A stretch of 46,109 nt of DNA from Pelagophyceae sp. CCMP2097. Taxonomy: Eukaryota > Sar > Pelagophyceae. The stretch is taken from the NCBI GenBank assembly GCA_026770575.1, contig MU657212.1, positions 3,593 through 49,701 on the forward strand, read 5' to 3'. Shown here in pieces: positions 1 through 9,437 of the stretch. How positions within the stretch are numbered: position 1 is the first letter of the stretch; every line of letters starts with the position of its first letter. The notes under the pieces are model-generated. The model worked only from the letters and a program-made list of their open reading frames with translations. It had not been told where the DNA came from and did no database searches. A program made the position numbers and the translations under genes.

Positions 1-1119
1 AGCCGTTCGACGGGCCGTTGAAAGCACGTTCTCTACATGCTCTTTCCGAGAAAAGAACAATCTTTCAACCTCAATCTGAAGAAGAATAGCTCTCTTAACC
101 ATCCATCCATCATAAGAAAAGTAACATTGTTTGCACTACGCTGTCCTGGGTCCCTGGGGACGCAGCGTAACACTAAAGTTGGAGCGCGTTTTGCGTGCAT
201 CTTGTCCCCGACGACGCCGCCGTCACACAGAACACGTACATCAGGACGCAAATAAGTTTTGAAGGGTTTTACAGGGATCTTTTCATTTTTGGGGCTAGGT
301 TTTAAAGGGTTTAATACGGTAAAAACGGTATAATACTTTTTGAGTTTTATATATCCCGCTACAATACCCCGTGGTGACCGTCCGGACGCGTCTTGACGAC
401 CCGCCTGTGCGAGCATCGAGCGGAGGCGCAGCGTATACACGTGCGCCGCCGGTCTACCCACCTTCTTTCAACGCCGCGCGCTCGGCGGCGTCCGCGTGCA
501 GCGGCTCGTACCGAATTCTCGACTGCCTGCCGGCCAGTTCCATCGATCGCCAGCGGCCGCGCGCCGGGCCGCCGCGCAGAGAGGCATGCGGCCGTCGCCC
601 CGTCGTGAGGGCGAGGACCAAACACTCCTCGCAGCGGCGGATTGGGGCCGTAGAGCAAGCCCATCGCCGGTAATTCGCCCCAGGTGAGGCGACGCCGGCG
701 ACGCGGCCTGTGCCACCTCGCACCAGGCGCATCGCCGGGTACGGCGAGAGGCGCGGCGTCTGAGAGTGCGTTCACGAGAGGGCCCCGTGCCGGGATCCGC
801 GGGCAGAGGGCGCCGTTTGAGACGTATATCGCACGACCGCCGTCGAAGTATACCGCACGACCGCCGTCGGAGACGTCGACCGAATGATCGCCGCCCGATA
901 TGTATACCGAATGCTCGCCGTCAGGACGAGCAACGTCACTGTGGTCACTTCGTGAGAAGCTGCTCAAAGGCGCCGTCCAAAACCCCCGTAAGAAAATCGA
1001 CGCCGCATCCACTCGGCGACTCCTCTTTGGCTGCGGCGTCGGCGCGGGGGCCCGCGGGAACGGAAATGTTTCGGGGCTGCATGGCAAAAAAAGATAGTGT
1101 ACAGTCGGACGATCGCCAG
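1..1119. other. 5' flank without supported gene
   Basis: Several open frames cross this stretch on both strands (for example 359-1087 on the minus strand), but they are arginine- and alanine-rich, overlap one another and show no recognisable motif, as expected for random frames in GC-rich DNA. The first 350 bases are lower in GC than the rest. The only clear structure is the short tandem repeat listed at 825-925. Confidence 0.5.
825..925. repeat. short degenerate tandem repeat, about 24 bp unit
   Basis: Two 24-bp copies at 825-848 and 849-872 differ at only a few positions and share the core CGCACGACCGCCGTCG. Two more diverged copies follow to about 925, with the core CCGAATGATCGCCG. It lies some 200 bp upstream of the TATA-like box of the next gene, so it may be promoter-proximal or a minisatellite. 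Confidence 0.55.
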
Positions 1120-1127
1120 TATAAAAG
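1120..1127 (+). promoter_or_regulatory. TATA-like box upstream of the oxygenase gene
   Basis: The sequence TATAAAAG stands in otherwise GC-rich DNA about 120 bp before the ATG at 1249. Position and sequence fit a core promoter element. There is no direct evidence for the transcription start. Confidence 0.4.
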
Positions 1128-1248
1128 AAGCTTCAGCTTCGCCGAGGTGCTAGCTTCCTCCGTGGCTCTTAAGTCGCCTCCGGCATCCCAGCGCATCCGC
1201 ATCGCCTCTGCGCCTACCGGACGGCGCCGCGGCCTTTGATCAATTGCG

Positions 1249-2521
1249 ATGGCGTACAATGAGGAGGAGCAGCGCTGGGACGACGCTGATTACTGGACGG
1301 GCCTCGTCGACGGCCTGCTCCACATCGAGTCCGTCCCGATGCTGCGGCGCGGCCACGTGCCGTTGGTCGTCCCGGGCGGCGCGGACCACCGCCGGAGGCT
1401 CATCGAAGACGGGTTCTTCAGCCTGGAAGCGCCAGAGGAGTCAGAGGCCGACTCGGAAGCCGACTTTGAAGACCTCCCCATGGGCTGGGGCGTCGACGTC
1501 GCCAAGTGTCACCCGGCGTCCGATCCACACGCTTGTCGAAGAAGAGGATGCCGGAAGAACTTCCAGCGTTTGGAAACGCGCGCGAAAGCGCCCTTGCCTA
1601 GGATCGCGGCGGCGATTGTCAAGCTCGGCGAGGCGGGGTGGCCGCCGGTCTACATCCTCGTCTTCGACGAGCCCTGGGTCCTGCGCGCCCGCATGGGCCA
1701 CGCCCTCGCGCGGTGCGGCGACCTCGTGCCAAACTTTGACTGGGCCGCGTTCCACGTGCGGCGCGGCGCCGAAGACGGCGCGGCGGCGGCGGGCGTCGCG
1801 GGCGCGGGCTGGGCGCCCCACCGGGACCGCGACGACGTCAGCCTCGCCGCCGCGGGCGCGGCGGCGGGGTTTGACGCCGACGGTGCCGCGCGCCACGTCA
1901 CGTGCTGGGTCGCTTTGACAGACGCCGGGCCGGAGAGCAGTTGTTTGTACTGCGTGCGGCGCCGCGACGACCCGGGCTACCGCGACGGCGACCGCGGCCG
2001 GTCGCCCCTCGAAGCCATCTTCGCAACGTCGCCGGCGTCGTTCCGCGCCGTGCGCTGCCTCGGGCCCACTGAGGCAGGTGGCGCCGTCTGCTTCTCGCAC
2101 CGGTTGTTGCACTGGGGCTCGTCGCCTGATTCCGGCGCGCCGGCGAGAATCGCAATCTCGTTTGGGTCCAATCCGCCCTCCAACGACGACGGCGCCAGCT
2201 TCGGCGCCTTTGCGTCAAACGTCGCAGGCGAACCGTTCAAGCTGAGGCCGACGACCGTTGCGCCGCCGTGCGTATTTTCCGCCAATCCGGGGGGCTTTCG
2301 CGACGCGTCGGCGCAGGCTCCGGACGCGCGTCTCGCTGGCCGCGGCGCAACTTTTCGTCTACGCCCGTTCATCGGAGCCGACGGTGGATACCACGGAGAG
2401 CGTGCACCGCGACCGCCACTGGCGCGCCTTTAAGCGTGGCGCCGCCGTCTTCCACGACCACTACGTCTCAATCGTCGCCGCCGAAATGGCCTTTTCCGCC
2501 GGAAGCGCCGCAGCGAGCTAA
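1249..2521 (+). CDS. Phytanoyl-CoA dioxygenase-like 2OG-Fe(II) oxygenase
   Basis: A protein of 407 residues from two exons; the proposed intron is 2268-2316 (49 nt, GTGCGT..GCAG). The join places the conserved C-terminus (SLAAAQLFVYARS through HDHYVSIVAAEM) in frame, whereas reading through gives arginine-rich sequence. Visible iron-ligand candidates are HRDRDD near residue 185 (HxD) and the distal His in FSHRLLHWG, followed by PARIAISFG, whose Arg would bind 2-oxoglutarate. WVALTDAGPESSCLYCV is typical of PhyH-like proteins in algae and fungi. The family hydroxylates small molecules or lipids with 2-oxoglutarate, Fe(II) and O2; the substrate here is unknown. The first 60 residues are acidic with no clear signal peptide. 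The ATG at 1249 is the first in frame after the TATA-like box. Confidence 0.75.
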
Positions 2522-2740
2522 GCGAAGCATCAGGCTCCTGTTCTCTCGCCGAGGTGAGGACAACGGGGCGGTCCGAGGGTCGCATCGGACTTCTCCAAGA
2601 AGGGCCCTCTCGCCGAGGTGTGACTTCTCTGGTTTGGATTCAAACAAATCCCAGGAGATCGAGCTCAATGTGCAAGGCCGCGCCAAAGGCCCTCCGGGGC
2701 CCGGGGTACGAGGATTTAGAGACTGATTTTAGACTCCCAG

Positions 2741-2773
2741 CTTGCTTGCTTAAGATCCACCCTGGGTGGGGCT
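2741..2773 (+). repeat. dispersed 30-bp repeat, copy 1
   Basis: Copy of a repeat with core GATCCACCCTGGGTGGGGCT preceded by GCTTGCTTAA. The core contains the near-palindrome CCACCCTGGGTGG. Other copies are at 2830-2859, 3627-3656 (inverted), 4338-4366 and 16177-16206 (inverted). Confidence 0.8.
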
Positions 2774-2789
2774 TCTTCTTCTATTATAA

Positions 2790-2829
2790 ATGCACTCCAC
2801 TGAGGCTGCTTAAAAACCAACAGGCGGTT
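2790..2829 (+). repeat. dispersed repeat, family 2, copy 1
   Basis: Contains TGAGGCTGCTTAAAAACC and AACAGGCGG. Related copies occur at 8403-8466 and 9019-9070, all in plus orientation. Here it is joined directly to the 30-bp repeat at 2830. Confidence 0.6.
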
Positions 2830-2859
2830 GCTTGCTTAAGATCCACCCTGGGTGGGGCT
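2830..2859 (+). repeat. dispersed 30-bp repeat, copy 2
   Basis: Exact copy of the 30-bp repeat. Together with the inverted copy at 3627-3656 it brackets the inverted-repeat element at 2978-3595, so the pair may be the ends of an outer element into which the inner one inserted. Confidence 0.8.
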
Positions 2860-2977
2860 GGCCCAAGAGGGTGTGCCTGACAAGTCGGTTCCGTCGCTGC
2901 TAGCTGATAAAGTCCCAGCCTCTTTTCTTGGGACCAACCCGGGCCTTTTGGACCAGGAGCCTGACTTTGGAACCGAT

Positions 2978-3595
2978 TAGAGAGGTTCACTTTTTTTGAA
3001 CAAGTTCTGAACTCAGAGTTCAGGCGATAGTTCAGAACTTGTTCAAAACATTTATTGGCTGCGAGGCTGACTGGCCGTGCTGTGCGCTTCTCGTGGTGAG
3101 GCTGGCGTGTCCTGCAGAGAACAAAACGCCAAACGCGACGCAGAAAAAGTTGAATTTGCACTCAACTGCATTGGGTCACGGAAATTGTGATAGGCTATCA
3201 CGGAAATTGTTTGGGTGTCGCGCGGAAACTGTTTTCGCTGCGCGCGGCGCGAAGGGCGACGCGCTTCGGCGGCGCGTTTGTCGCGCCGAGCGCGCGGCGG
3301 CGGCGCGCGTCGATCGCGCCCGGGCGCGTCGAAAACGGTGCGCTACGGAGCGAGGACGGCCGCCGGGACGGACCCCGCGGCACGCAATAAACGTCGTTCA
3401 ACCCTCGTATTTTCCAATGTGCAAGGCAGTTCTGAACCAGTTCAGAACACCGAGTTCTGAACTCAGAGTTCTGAACTCGGTGTTCTGTCTGAGTTCAGAA
3501 CTCGGTGTTCTGAACAAGTTCAGAGCAGTTCAGAACAGCGTATTTGCGTTTTCTGAACCAGTTCTGAACTTGTTCAAAAAAAGTGAACCTCTCTA
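2978..3595. mobile_element. TA-flanked inverted-repeat element (MITE-like) with internal palindromes
   Basis: A 30-bp terminal inverted repeat, perfect as read, lies at 2978-3007 and 3566-3595, beginning TAGAGAGGTTCAC on each side. If the outer TA is the target duplication, this fits insertion at TA as in Tc1/mariner-type elements. The element is about 618 bp and encodes no recognisable transposase, so it would be non-autonomous. Inside, 3421-3570 is built from repeated short palindromes of the GTTCTGAAC and ACTCAGAGT type. A GC-rich core of unknown origin lies at about 3200-3400. Confidence 0.7.
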
Positions 3596-3626
3596 TTAAC
3601 CGGTTATACCCTACTAGTAATGGGGC

Positions 3627-3656
3627 AGCCCCACCCAGGGTGGATCTTAAGCAAGC
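3627..3656 (-). repeat. dispersed 30-bp repeat, inverted copy
   Basis: Exact reverse complement of the copy at 2830-2859, ending in CTTAAGCAAGC. See the entry at 2741. Confidence 0.8.
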
Positions 3657-3722
3657 AACTTGGCAAAAGATCCAAAAGAAGGAGGCTGGGACTTTGCAGC
3701 TACACGTGTGAGGAATTCCTAG

Positions 3723-4227
3723 TTGATTACAAGAGCGCGTCGGAGGCAGACGGAGGACCCGACTTCGAGCGAAGGATACAGACAAATCCCATTGCAATGC
3801 CCACGTAAATAATTAAATTATTTAACTAATCGCTGAACTTTCAAATCCTCCTTATCTTTATTTTTATTATTTTATTTCTTATTGAGCTATTTCTTTTTTT
3901 GCTTTTTTGCGGCCGACCAGATTCGAACCTGTGACCAAAAACTTCTTCTATGATTATTCCAATGAGGCAGGCTCCTGCTCGACCTCCACTCCCAATTTTA
4001 GCAACCGCATCAACCACCAATCGCTGAATCGGCCGAGTTGCTGCCCTTTTCTTCCCAAAGGTGGAACCTCACGGATTTACCCGGGGACGGACATAAGGAC
4101 GGACAGAAGGACAGACAGACGGACAGACAAAATTGCCCCTGGTAATCCTTCAATCAGAGGACCCGAAGGGCACTTGCCGTAAACCGACGTTGATTAAACG
4201 GCAAGGACCCTTCGGGTCCTCAAAAAT
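3723..4227 (-). mobile_element. tRNA-like SINE with terminal hairpin, copy 1
   Basis: About 505 bp flanked by a 12-bp direct repeat AGGAATTCCTAG at 3711-3722 and 4228-4239, a likely target site duplication, though the motif is itself near-palindromic. Read on the minus strand it holds a near-perfect hairpin at 4220-4158 (arms of about 23 bp), a TCTG-type microsatellite around 4130-4085, and a tRNA-like part. That part has GGTTCGAATCT (a B-box / T-loop match) at 3929-3919 and complementary CGGCCGA/TCGGCCG segments at 4035-4029 and 3916-3910 that could form an acceptor stem. An AT-rich tail follows. The stem halves are about 125 nt apart, too far for a normal tRNA, so a tRNA-derived SINE is more likely than a tRNA gene. 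A second copy lies at 9836-10290. Confidence 0.65.
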
Positions 4228-4254
4228 AGGAATTCCTAGATCTAGGAATTCCTA
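4227..4254. repeat. 28-bp perfect palindrome
   Basis: Two copies of TAGGAATTCCTA meet at a central GATC. The same AGGAATTCCT word occurs at 3711 and near 6294, next to repeat boundaries. It overlaps the proposed target duplication of the SINE copy. Confidence 0.7.
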
Positions 4255-4337
4255 GACGAGGCATGAGAGGCATGAGGGTGTTTATTTATATCCCGCATGA
4301 GGGTTTTAATTTACAACTTCCGGAAAGCGACATTATT

Positions 4338-4366
4338 GCTTGCTTAAAATCCACCTGGGTGGGGCT
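4338..4366 (+). repeat. dispersed 30-bp repeat, diverged copy
   Basis: Differs from the other copies by one base deletion and one substitution (TTAAAATCCACCTGGG). The preceding bases 4256-4337, with ATGAGGGT and TTTATTTATA words, resemble inverted sequence at 16125-16176, so both belong to a longer repeat. Confidence 0.7.
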
Positions 4367-4545
4367 GGCCCAAAAGGGAATAACCGCCAAACCCGAGACG
4401 TTGGGTACAGTGTGCATCAGATCTAGACTCCGAATTAGGCCGAAAGTTAAGTATTTTATTCGGCTAATTTAATGAAATTACGGGCGTTAAAAACATAAAA
4501 GTGGACAAAATCAAGAGTTAAGTCGATTCTAAAGCCCAGAAAATA

Positions 4546-4619
4546 AAAAACCCTCTCTCTCGCCGCTGCTATTTTGGCCAAAATAGCAGCGGCGTTTCTA
4601 TTTTAGAGAGAGGGTTTTT
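4546..4619. repeat. long palindrome / hairpin
   Basis: A perfect 34-bp palindrome at 4561-4594 (two 17-bp halves, CGCCGCTGCTATTTTGG and its complement) is enclosed by a second exact inverted pair, AAAAACCCTCTCTCT at 4546-4560 and its complement at 4605-4619. The ten bases between inner and outer arms exist on one side only. No open frame is associated. Confidence 0.85.
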
Positions 4620-5096
4620 AGCGTGTAATGCGTTTACGCGAGGGGTGCTTGGAGGGGTGCACACGGTATAGGTGGCCAAAGGCAGTGTAGAGGATTATGG
4701 GCCCTTGTTTTTACTGTAATTACAGTGTAATTGCTGTTACACACGTATTTACAGTGTAAAGTGAAGGTCATATTTTTAGAGGCGCTCAAACGAGGCGCAA
4801 TGGGGCTTAGCGCGAGCGGGAGGCTCCGCCGAGTCGCCCCGGCGAACTGACGAGCTCAAATACGAGGTGTGGCTCTGCATGCGCATGTTTTGGGGTAAAA
4901 GTCCAATTTTTGTTCAAACAAGTGGGGAAAAGCCACAATTTCGCGATGCAAGGCGCCCGAAATTCACAAATATCGATGGATAAGAGATGTATTTTCAAGG
5001 GCACTACAAAGGCAAAATTTGGGGGTCGTGTAATCACATGTAATTACATGTAAAGTCAAATACAGTTTTTACAAATTATTTTACAGTGCCACCTAC
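4620..5096. other. repeat-rich spacer
   Basis: Low-GC DNA with short inverted words such as TTACAGTGTAA near 4715-4760 and ATGTAATTACAT near 5037-5052. These hint at another decayed inverted-repeat element, but the ends cannot be fixed. No gene is supported. Confidence 0.4.
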
Positions 5097-5098
5097 TA

Positions 5099-5559
5099 CA
5101 GTGCGAATGTGAGAGTAAGATAATGGATTTTATCTAAAGGCAAAGGCGGTCTCTGCCGCCAGTCGCTTATTTTTTAAGAAGGCGAAAGGCGCTGGCGGGC
5201 CGACTTTTTCGTCATCGTCGACCTCCGGGACCAACCGTAGCCCCGCACCCCCCGGCTGCCGCCGCTACTACCCGACGCATATGCGATAAACCACGCTTAC
5301 GGTCCCTTCTGTGGTCACCCCTCGATGCACGGTGCAGCGAAAGCGTCGTCCACGTGAAAATCTTCGCTAAACCCCGAGATTCAGCGACTTTTTTACCAGC
5401 TGCGACGAAGCCCATGAACGGCTGAGGACAGCCCCCAAGGCCGATTATCTTATATTTTAAGAAGGCAAAGGCGACAGGCACTGTCGATTCGCTTAAGTTT
5501 TAAGAAAAAAAAGGCAACGGGTTGCCTTTGGCCATTATCTTACTCTCACATTCGCACTG
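5099..5559. mobile_element. Tc1/mariner-type MITE
   Basis: Exact 28-bp terminal inverted repeats lie at 5099-5126 and 5532-5559. They begin CAGTGCGAATGTGAGAG and are flanked by TA at 5097-5098 and 5560-5561. A CAGT start and TA duplication are known features of Tc1/mariner elements. The 461-bp body has no transposase; its GC-rich middle carries unrelated open frames. Sub-terminal words of the AAGGCRAAGGC type repeat inside both halves. Confidence 0.8.
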
Positions 5560-5566
5560 TACAATA

Positions 5567-6286
5567 GAGAGCTTCAGCTCAAAGTGATACCCTATCGAAT
5601 TCATATCCTATCGTATCCATCGGACAAGATCAAATTCATATCCTATCGAACTGATCTGCATATTTTGGAGATGACGTCGTTGTCTTATGGAGGGGTCAAG
5701 GATATCGGTCAGTTCTCGTCGGAATGAGGCGCTGAATGGCCCTATCGACGCGCCTTGGTCCCGCAGGGCCGGCCCTAACTTTGTTTTGCGTTGTGGCTAC
5801 CCCTTGGGCAGCAGCGACGTGGCATCGGAAGGCGCGTGAGGAGCATGCGTTCGGGCCCTTGCGGGACCCGCCACGCGCCGGCAACCGGCGGGAACTGCGC
5901 GCAGGCGTCCGCAACCAATCCGGCAGCGCCCGGAACCGGCCGCGACAGCGCATCGCGGGTGGGTACGAACTCGAACACAAGTACCCAAAACGCCGATTCC
6001 GCTAGAGTCGACGCACCACGCGGAAAATCGACGGGCGTCTGCGCATGGGCTTGTTGACTGCGCACCATCGATCCCGGGACGGGAGTCGGCTGGGGTGCCT
6101 CGGGGTTGCCCTCGGGCCAAAGTAGTACCTAGGTACTACTTTGATTTGGCTCGCGAGTTTGAGAGTTGTACGAGGTCCGTTGAACGGAGAGATCACTGCG
6201 AGCTCTATATATCAACGGGCTTTTAACGGGATTTTATTTGATAGGGTATCACTTTCGATAGGGTATCACTTTGAGCTGAAGCTCTC
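5567..6286. mobile_element. TA-flanked MITE with 32-bp terminal repeats
   Basis: Exact inverted ends at 5565-5598 and 6255-6288 read GAGAGCTTCAGC inward from a flanking TA. The element begins four bases after the TA of the previous MITE. The sub-terminal word GATAGGGTATCACTTT is doubled at the right end. The GC-rich interior (about 5740-6120) has overlapping open frames on both strands without recognisable domains, so it looks non-autonomous. Confidence 0.8.
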
Positions 6287-6309
6287 TAATTGTAGGAATT
6301 CCTAGAGTA

Positions 6310-6664
6310 AAGGTCAATTTAAGAACCTGGTCAATTTAAGAACCGACGAAAAAATCGACAAAAGACGTTCAATATCTCAATAAGGCATTTATAAGGCCCA
6401 ATTAAAATCCATTAAATCCCTTATTGGGATATTATCCGGCTCCAGGGGCCCGGTTCTTAATCTGACCGGCGGTTTTTAAGGAACCGATGGTCGGTCCGGA
6501 CTCTGCCTATGCTAAATTTCTCACAGAAGTCCTCCGCGGACGCCATGATTTGGGGGTGGGTGGAGGGGACCCAGGCGCGTCCCCTGGCAGCGTCAAAACA
6601 GCAAACAACGGCGTCGCCGGGCCGCTGATTTTTTTTTCGCTTAGCCGGTTCTTAAATTGACCTT
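6310..6664. mobile_element. TA-flanked MITE with 18-bp terminal repeats
   Basis: TAAAGGTCAATTTAAGAACC at 6308-6327 is exactly complementary to 6647-6666, with TA at each outer edge. The word GGTCAATTTAAGAACC is repeated once inside the left end. The body of about 355 bp has no coding capacity. It ends about 80 bp before the start codon of the WD-repeat gene, so part of that promoter may come from the element. Confidence 0.75.
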
Positions 6665-6742
6665 TAGGAATCCTACTCTAGTTCACAAAAGTTCCAAACA
6701 GTGGCTGATCACGATTTTGCTCTCGCCTTAAACGGGGTAAGG

Positions 6743-8372
6743 ATGTTCGCGCGTCTCGGGCGGTGGCTGCGTCGCCGCGACGCACGAGAGGGCGACGTCC
6801 CGGTGCCGACCGCGGCGACCGGCGCTCGTGGCGCACGATATGGCGGCTTGCCGGCGGCGCCCGCGGGGGCCGGCGCCTCGGGCCGAATCGCCCGCCGCGG
6901 CGCCGAGACCGAGGCTGAGTGGGCCGCGCGCTGCCGCACGGTGCTGTGCGCTTTGGCGCGGCGCAGCGGCGTCCTTGGCGGCGCGGTAGGGCGGCTGATC
7001 CTGTCGTTCGACGAGCCGCGGCGGCCGCGCGTCGTCTACGGCGCCGGCGAGCGCGTTTTCGCGCGCGACGTCGCCGCGTGGCGCGCCGCCTCGGTCGTCG
7101 CCGCGAGCCCGGCGTTCTGCACGGCGCTCTGCGTCGACCCAGCGGGCCGCTGGCTCGCCGTCGGCGACGCCGACGGCAACGTCGTCTTCCAGCGCGGCGA
7201 CGGCCGGCGCGCGTGCAAGAGGCACTCCACCGCGCACTTCTGCACCGTCGCCGCCATCGCCGCGCAGCCGCGCGCCAAAGACGTCGTCGCGTCGGGCGGC
7301 TCCGACGGTGAGCAGCGCCGCCTGTCAAGAGCGCCGCGACTCGGAGCGATCACCCGGAGAGCGACGCCCGGCAGGCGTCATTCGCTTGTGGCGCCTGGAC
7401 GCGGTCTTCCGAGACGGCGAAGACGACCCCGACGCGGCGCCGCGGCAGCCGGAGGGGGAGGAGGGCCCGAACCTGGCCTTCAACCTGGCGTTTCTGGAAG
7501 AGCTGCAGCTCGCCAACGGCCGCCCGCAACGGCGCGCCGCGGGCATCACGGCCCTCGTCTTTGTCGACGATGCGACGCTCGTGAGCTGCGACTCCGACGG
7601 CGTCGTCCTGGTGCACGTGCTGGACAGGGACGCCTGCGTCCTTCGGCCGGCGCGCGAGATCGCCGTCCGGCCGCTGGCTCCGCGCGACGCCGCGCCGCAC
7701 GACGGCGGCTTTGCGCGCTGCTGCGCTAGCCTGGAGCCGGGCGGTCTCCTGGGCGTCGGGCCCGTCCTCTTGCGGCGCTCCGGCGTCGAATACGCGCGCA
7801 GCTTCGACTGCTCGTCGGACAAGCCGCTCGACGCGGTAGGCCAACCCGCTCTCGGCCCGCCGTCCTTTGCCGCGCGTCCTCTGGGATCCGACAGGCACTC
7901 GCTAGGTCGGCGCCGTGGCCTTCGTCCGGCGGGGCGGCTCGCCGCGCCGCGCGCTCTGGATCGTTGGCGTCGAACAGTCGATCCGCGTCTACGACGTCGG
8001 CTTCCGGTCGGCTGACCCAACGCTCGTCGCGACGCTCAACGACCACGAGCACACCGTCGCCGTCCGCGTCGCGACGGAACTTTCACCGGGGTGGCAGTGC
8101 AAACAGAGTCGCGCCCTTTGCAGAGCGAGCGCCGTTGACCGTCATTGCTACCCCAGGTGCGCGGCATCTCGGCGGCCGACGACGGCTCCTGGTTCGCCTC
8201 GGTCGGCGGCGGCTCGACGAAGCGGCGCCTGTTTATCTGGTCCGCGGACGAGGGCGCGGCTGGCAAAATCGTCGTCTTCATGCGCTTCCGGACCAACCTC
8301 GACGTCTCCGCGCTCGCCGTCGCCGCGGTGCAGCGCCGCCGGAGGACGGACGGCGGCGCGGGCCCATGGTAA
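6743..8372 (+). CDS. WD40-repeat protein, 3' end probably truncated
   Basis: Four exons giving 465 residues with introns 7308-7374, 7836-7905 and 8062-8156. The first two are well supported. Joining at 7308 creates a textbook WD unit, VVASGGSDGVIRLWRL, and the second joins PLDA to VGAVAFVRR. The third donor (GTCCGC) is less certain. Further WD-like strands are GRWLAVGDADGNVVF, IVGVEQSIRVYDV and DDGSWFASVGGG with RRLFIWSAD. WD propellers are protein-interaction scaffolds; the partner is unknown. The last residues (RRRRTDGGAGPW) do not look like a blade, and the stop falls about 30 bp before a dispersed repeat, so the original 3' end may be lost. The start is the first ATG of the frame; an N-terminal region of about 60 residues precedes the propeller. 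Confidence 0.65.
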
Positions 8373-8402
8373 CGCGCTAAGACCGTCTGTGATAATATAA
8401 TT

Positions 8403-8466
8403 ATGCACCCCACTGAGGCTGCTAAAGCCAACAGACGGGGGCCGCCACGGCTGGGTCCCACACAAT
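8403..8466 (+). repeat. dispersed repeat, family 2, copy 2
   Basis: Begins TGCACCCCACTGAGGCTGCT and continues with CAACAGACGG and CACACAATG. It matches 2790-2829 and 9019-9070. Confidence 0.7.
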
Positions 8467-9018
8467 GTTTTCTCCGCGACGCCCGAAGGCTAGCGACAGC
8501 TTGTGATGGGTCCTGCTGCACCGGATCAGCCTCGTGACGTCGATCCAGAGGCCCGCGCGGCTTCGATGGCCGAGCGCGCAGCTTCGTTGCGTTTCTATGA
8601 GAAGGCATCAACGGGGCTGCGCGCTCCTCCCAAGCTTTCCCCAACGTGCAGCCCATCGTGCACTGCCTTGGCTCTAAGCTCCAGAGCCCCGGCAAAGGCA
8701 GCACAGACGAACCTTGCGGTTAAGCTTGTTCAGCTGTTTGCGCAGCTGCACCCTGAGCCGGCGCCGCTTCGCCACCCTCACGGAGATCCACTCGCTGCTC
8801 GCGTGGCCGGCCGCGGAAATCTTGACGAGCAACGCGTGGATATCCGAGAGGTCGCCGCGCCGCGCCTCCAATGCCGACGGCGTCGTTTCGGCTTCAACGT
8901 CAAACGTCGCACTGGGCCAAGCTTCGAGTCGACGAGCGTTTCAGCGCACTCCTCGATCAGACCGACGCCGCCGAACCATGACGCGACCTGGTTCCAGGGC
9001 GCCGAGCCGCGGCCCATT
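8467..9018. other. unassigned segment between two direct repeats
   Basis: This 550-bp GC-rich segment lies between two same-orientation copies of family 2 (8403 and 9019), an arrangement that could mark a non-autonomous element or a segmental duplication. Open frames exist on both strands (for example 8503-9021 plus and 8674-8871 minus), but none has a recognisable domain. Confidence 0.4.
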
Positions 9019-9070
9019 TGAGGCTGCTAAACCAACAGGCGGGCCGTCGCAGCTGGATCCACACAAAAGG
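9019..9070 (+). repeat. dispersed repeat, family 2, copy 3
   Basis: TGAGGCTGCTAAACCAACAG followed by GGATCCACACAAAAGG, matching the copies at 2790 and 8403. Confidence 0.7.
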
Positions 9071-9437
9071 AGCTTCTCGTCGATATTACCATGGCGCACC
9101 GGAGGTACTGCAGACCCCCGGAGGGGGCCTTTGGCTCTTTGGTACAGTAGTGTAGAGGAAACCTTTCAAACGTGCTTGAGAGGCGCATGCTGGCCGGGAT
9201 AAGTCCTGTTGAAACCTCAGAACATATCAACTTTACGACGCGTCCCAATTGGGCCCATCATTTCCGGGTGCGCGTGCGCGCACTTGCACGCTGATAACAG
9301 AGCAAAGCACGTCTTCGCCATGGCATCGTGCGACTCCAGTCTACGCAGCGTGTGCGCACAGTCCCGCCGAGCGTCCGCGCGCCACTCGCAGCTCGCCTTT
9401 GCCACAGGGGCGTCCACAACGGGTCTTGATCACTGGA

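Noticed and set aside
359..1087. Minus-strand frame of 242 codons as a gene
   Set aside because: Arg/Ala-rich with a tandem-repeat-derived section; no start context, domain or splice partner.
1510..1562. An additional intron in the oxygenase gene at a GTGTCA donor
   Set aside because: The possible donor and acceptor are in different phases, and reading through keeps the frame to the conserved motifs.
3905..4040. A functional tRNA gene on the minus strand
   Set aside because: The T-arm/B-box and a possible acceptor stem are visible, but the halves are about 125 nt apart, no convincing anticodon arm is found, and the unit is dispersed with a target duplication, which points to a SINE.
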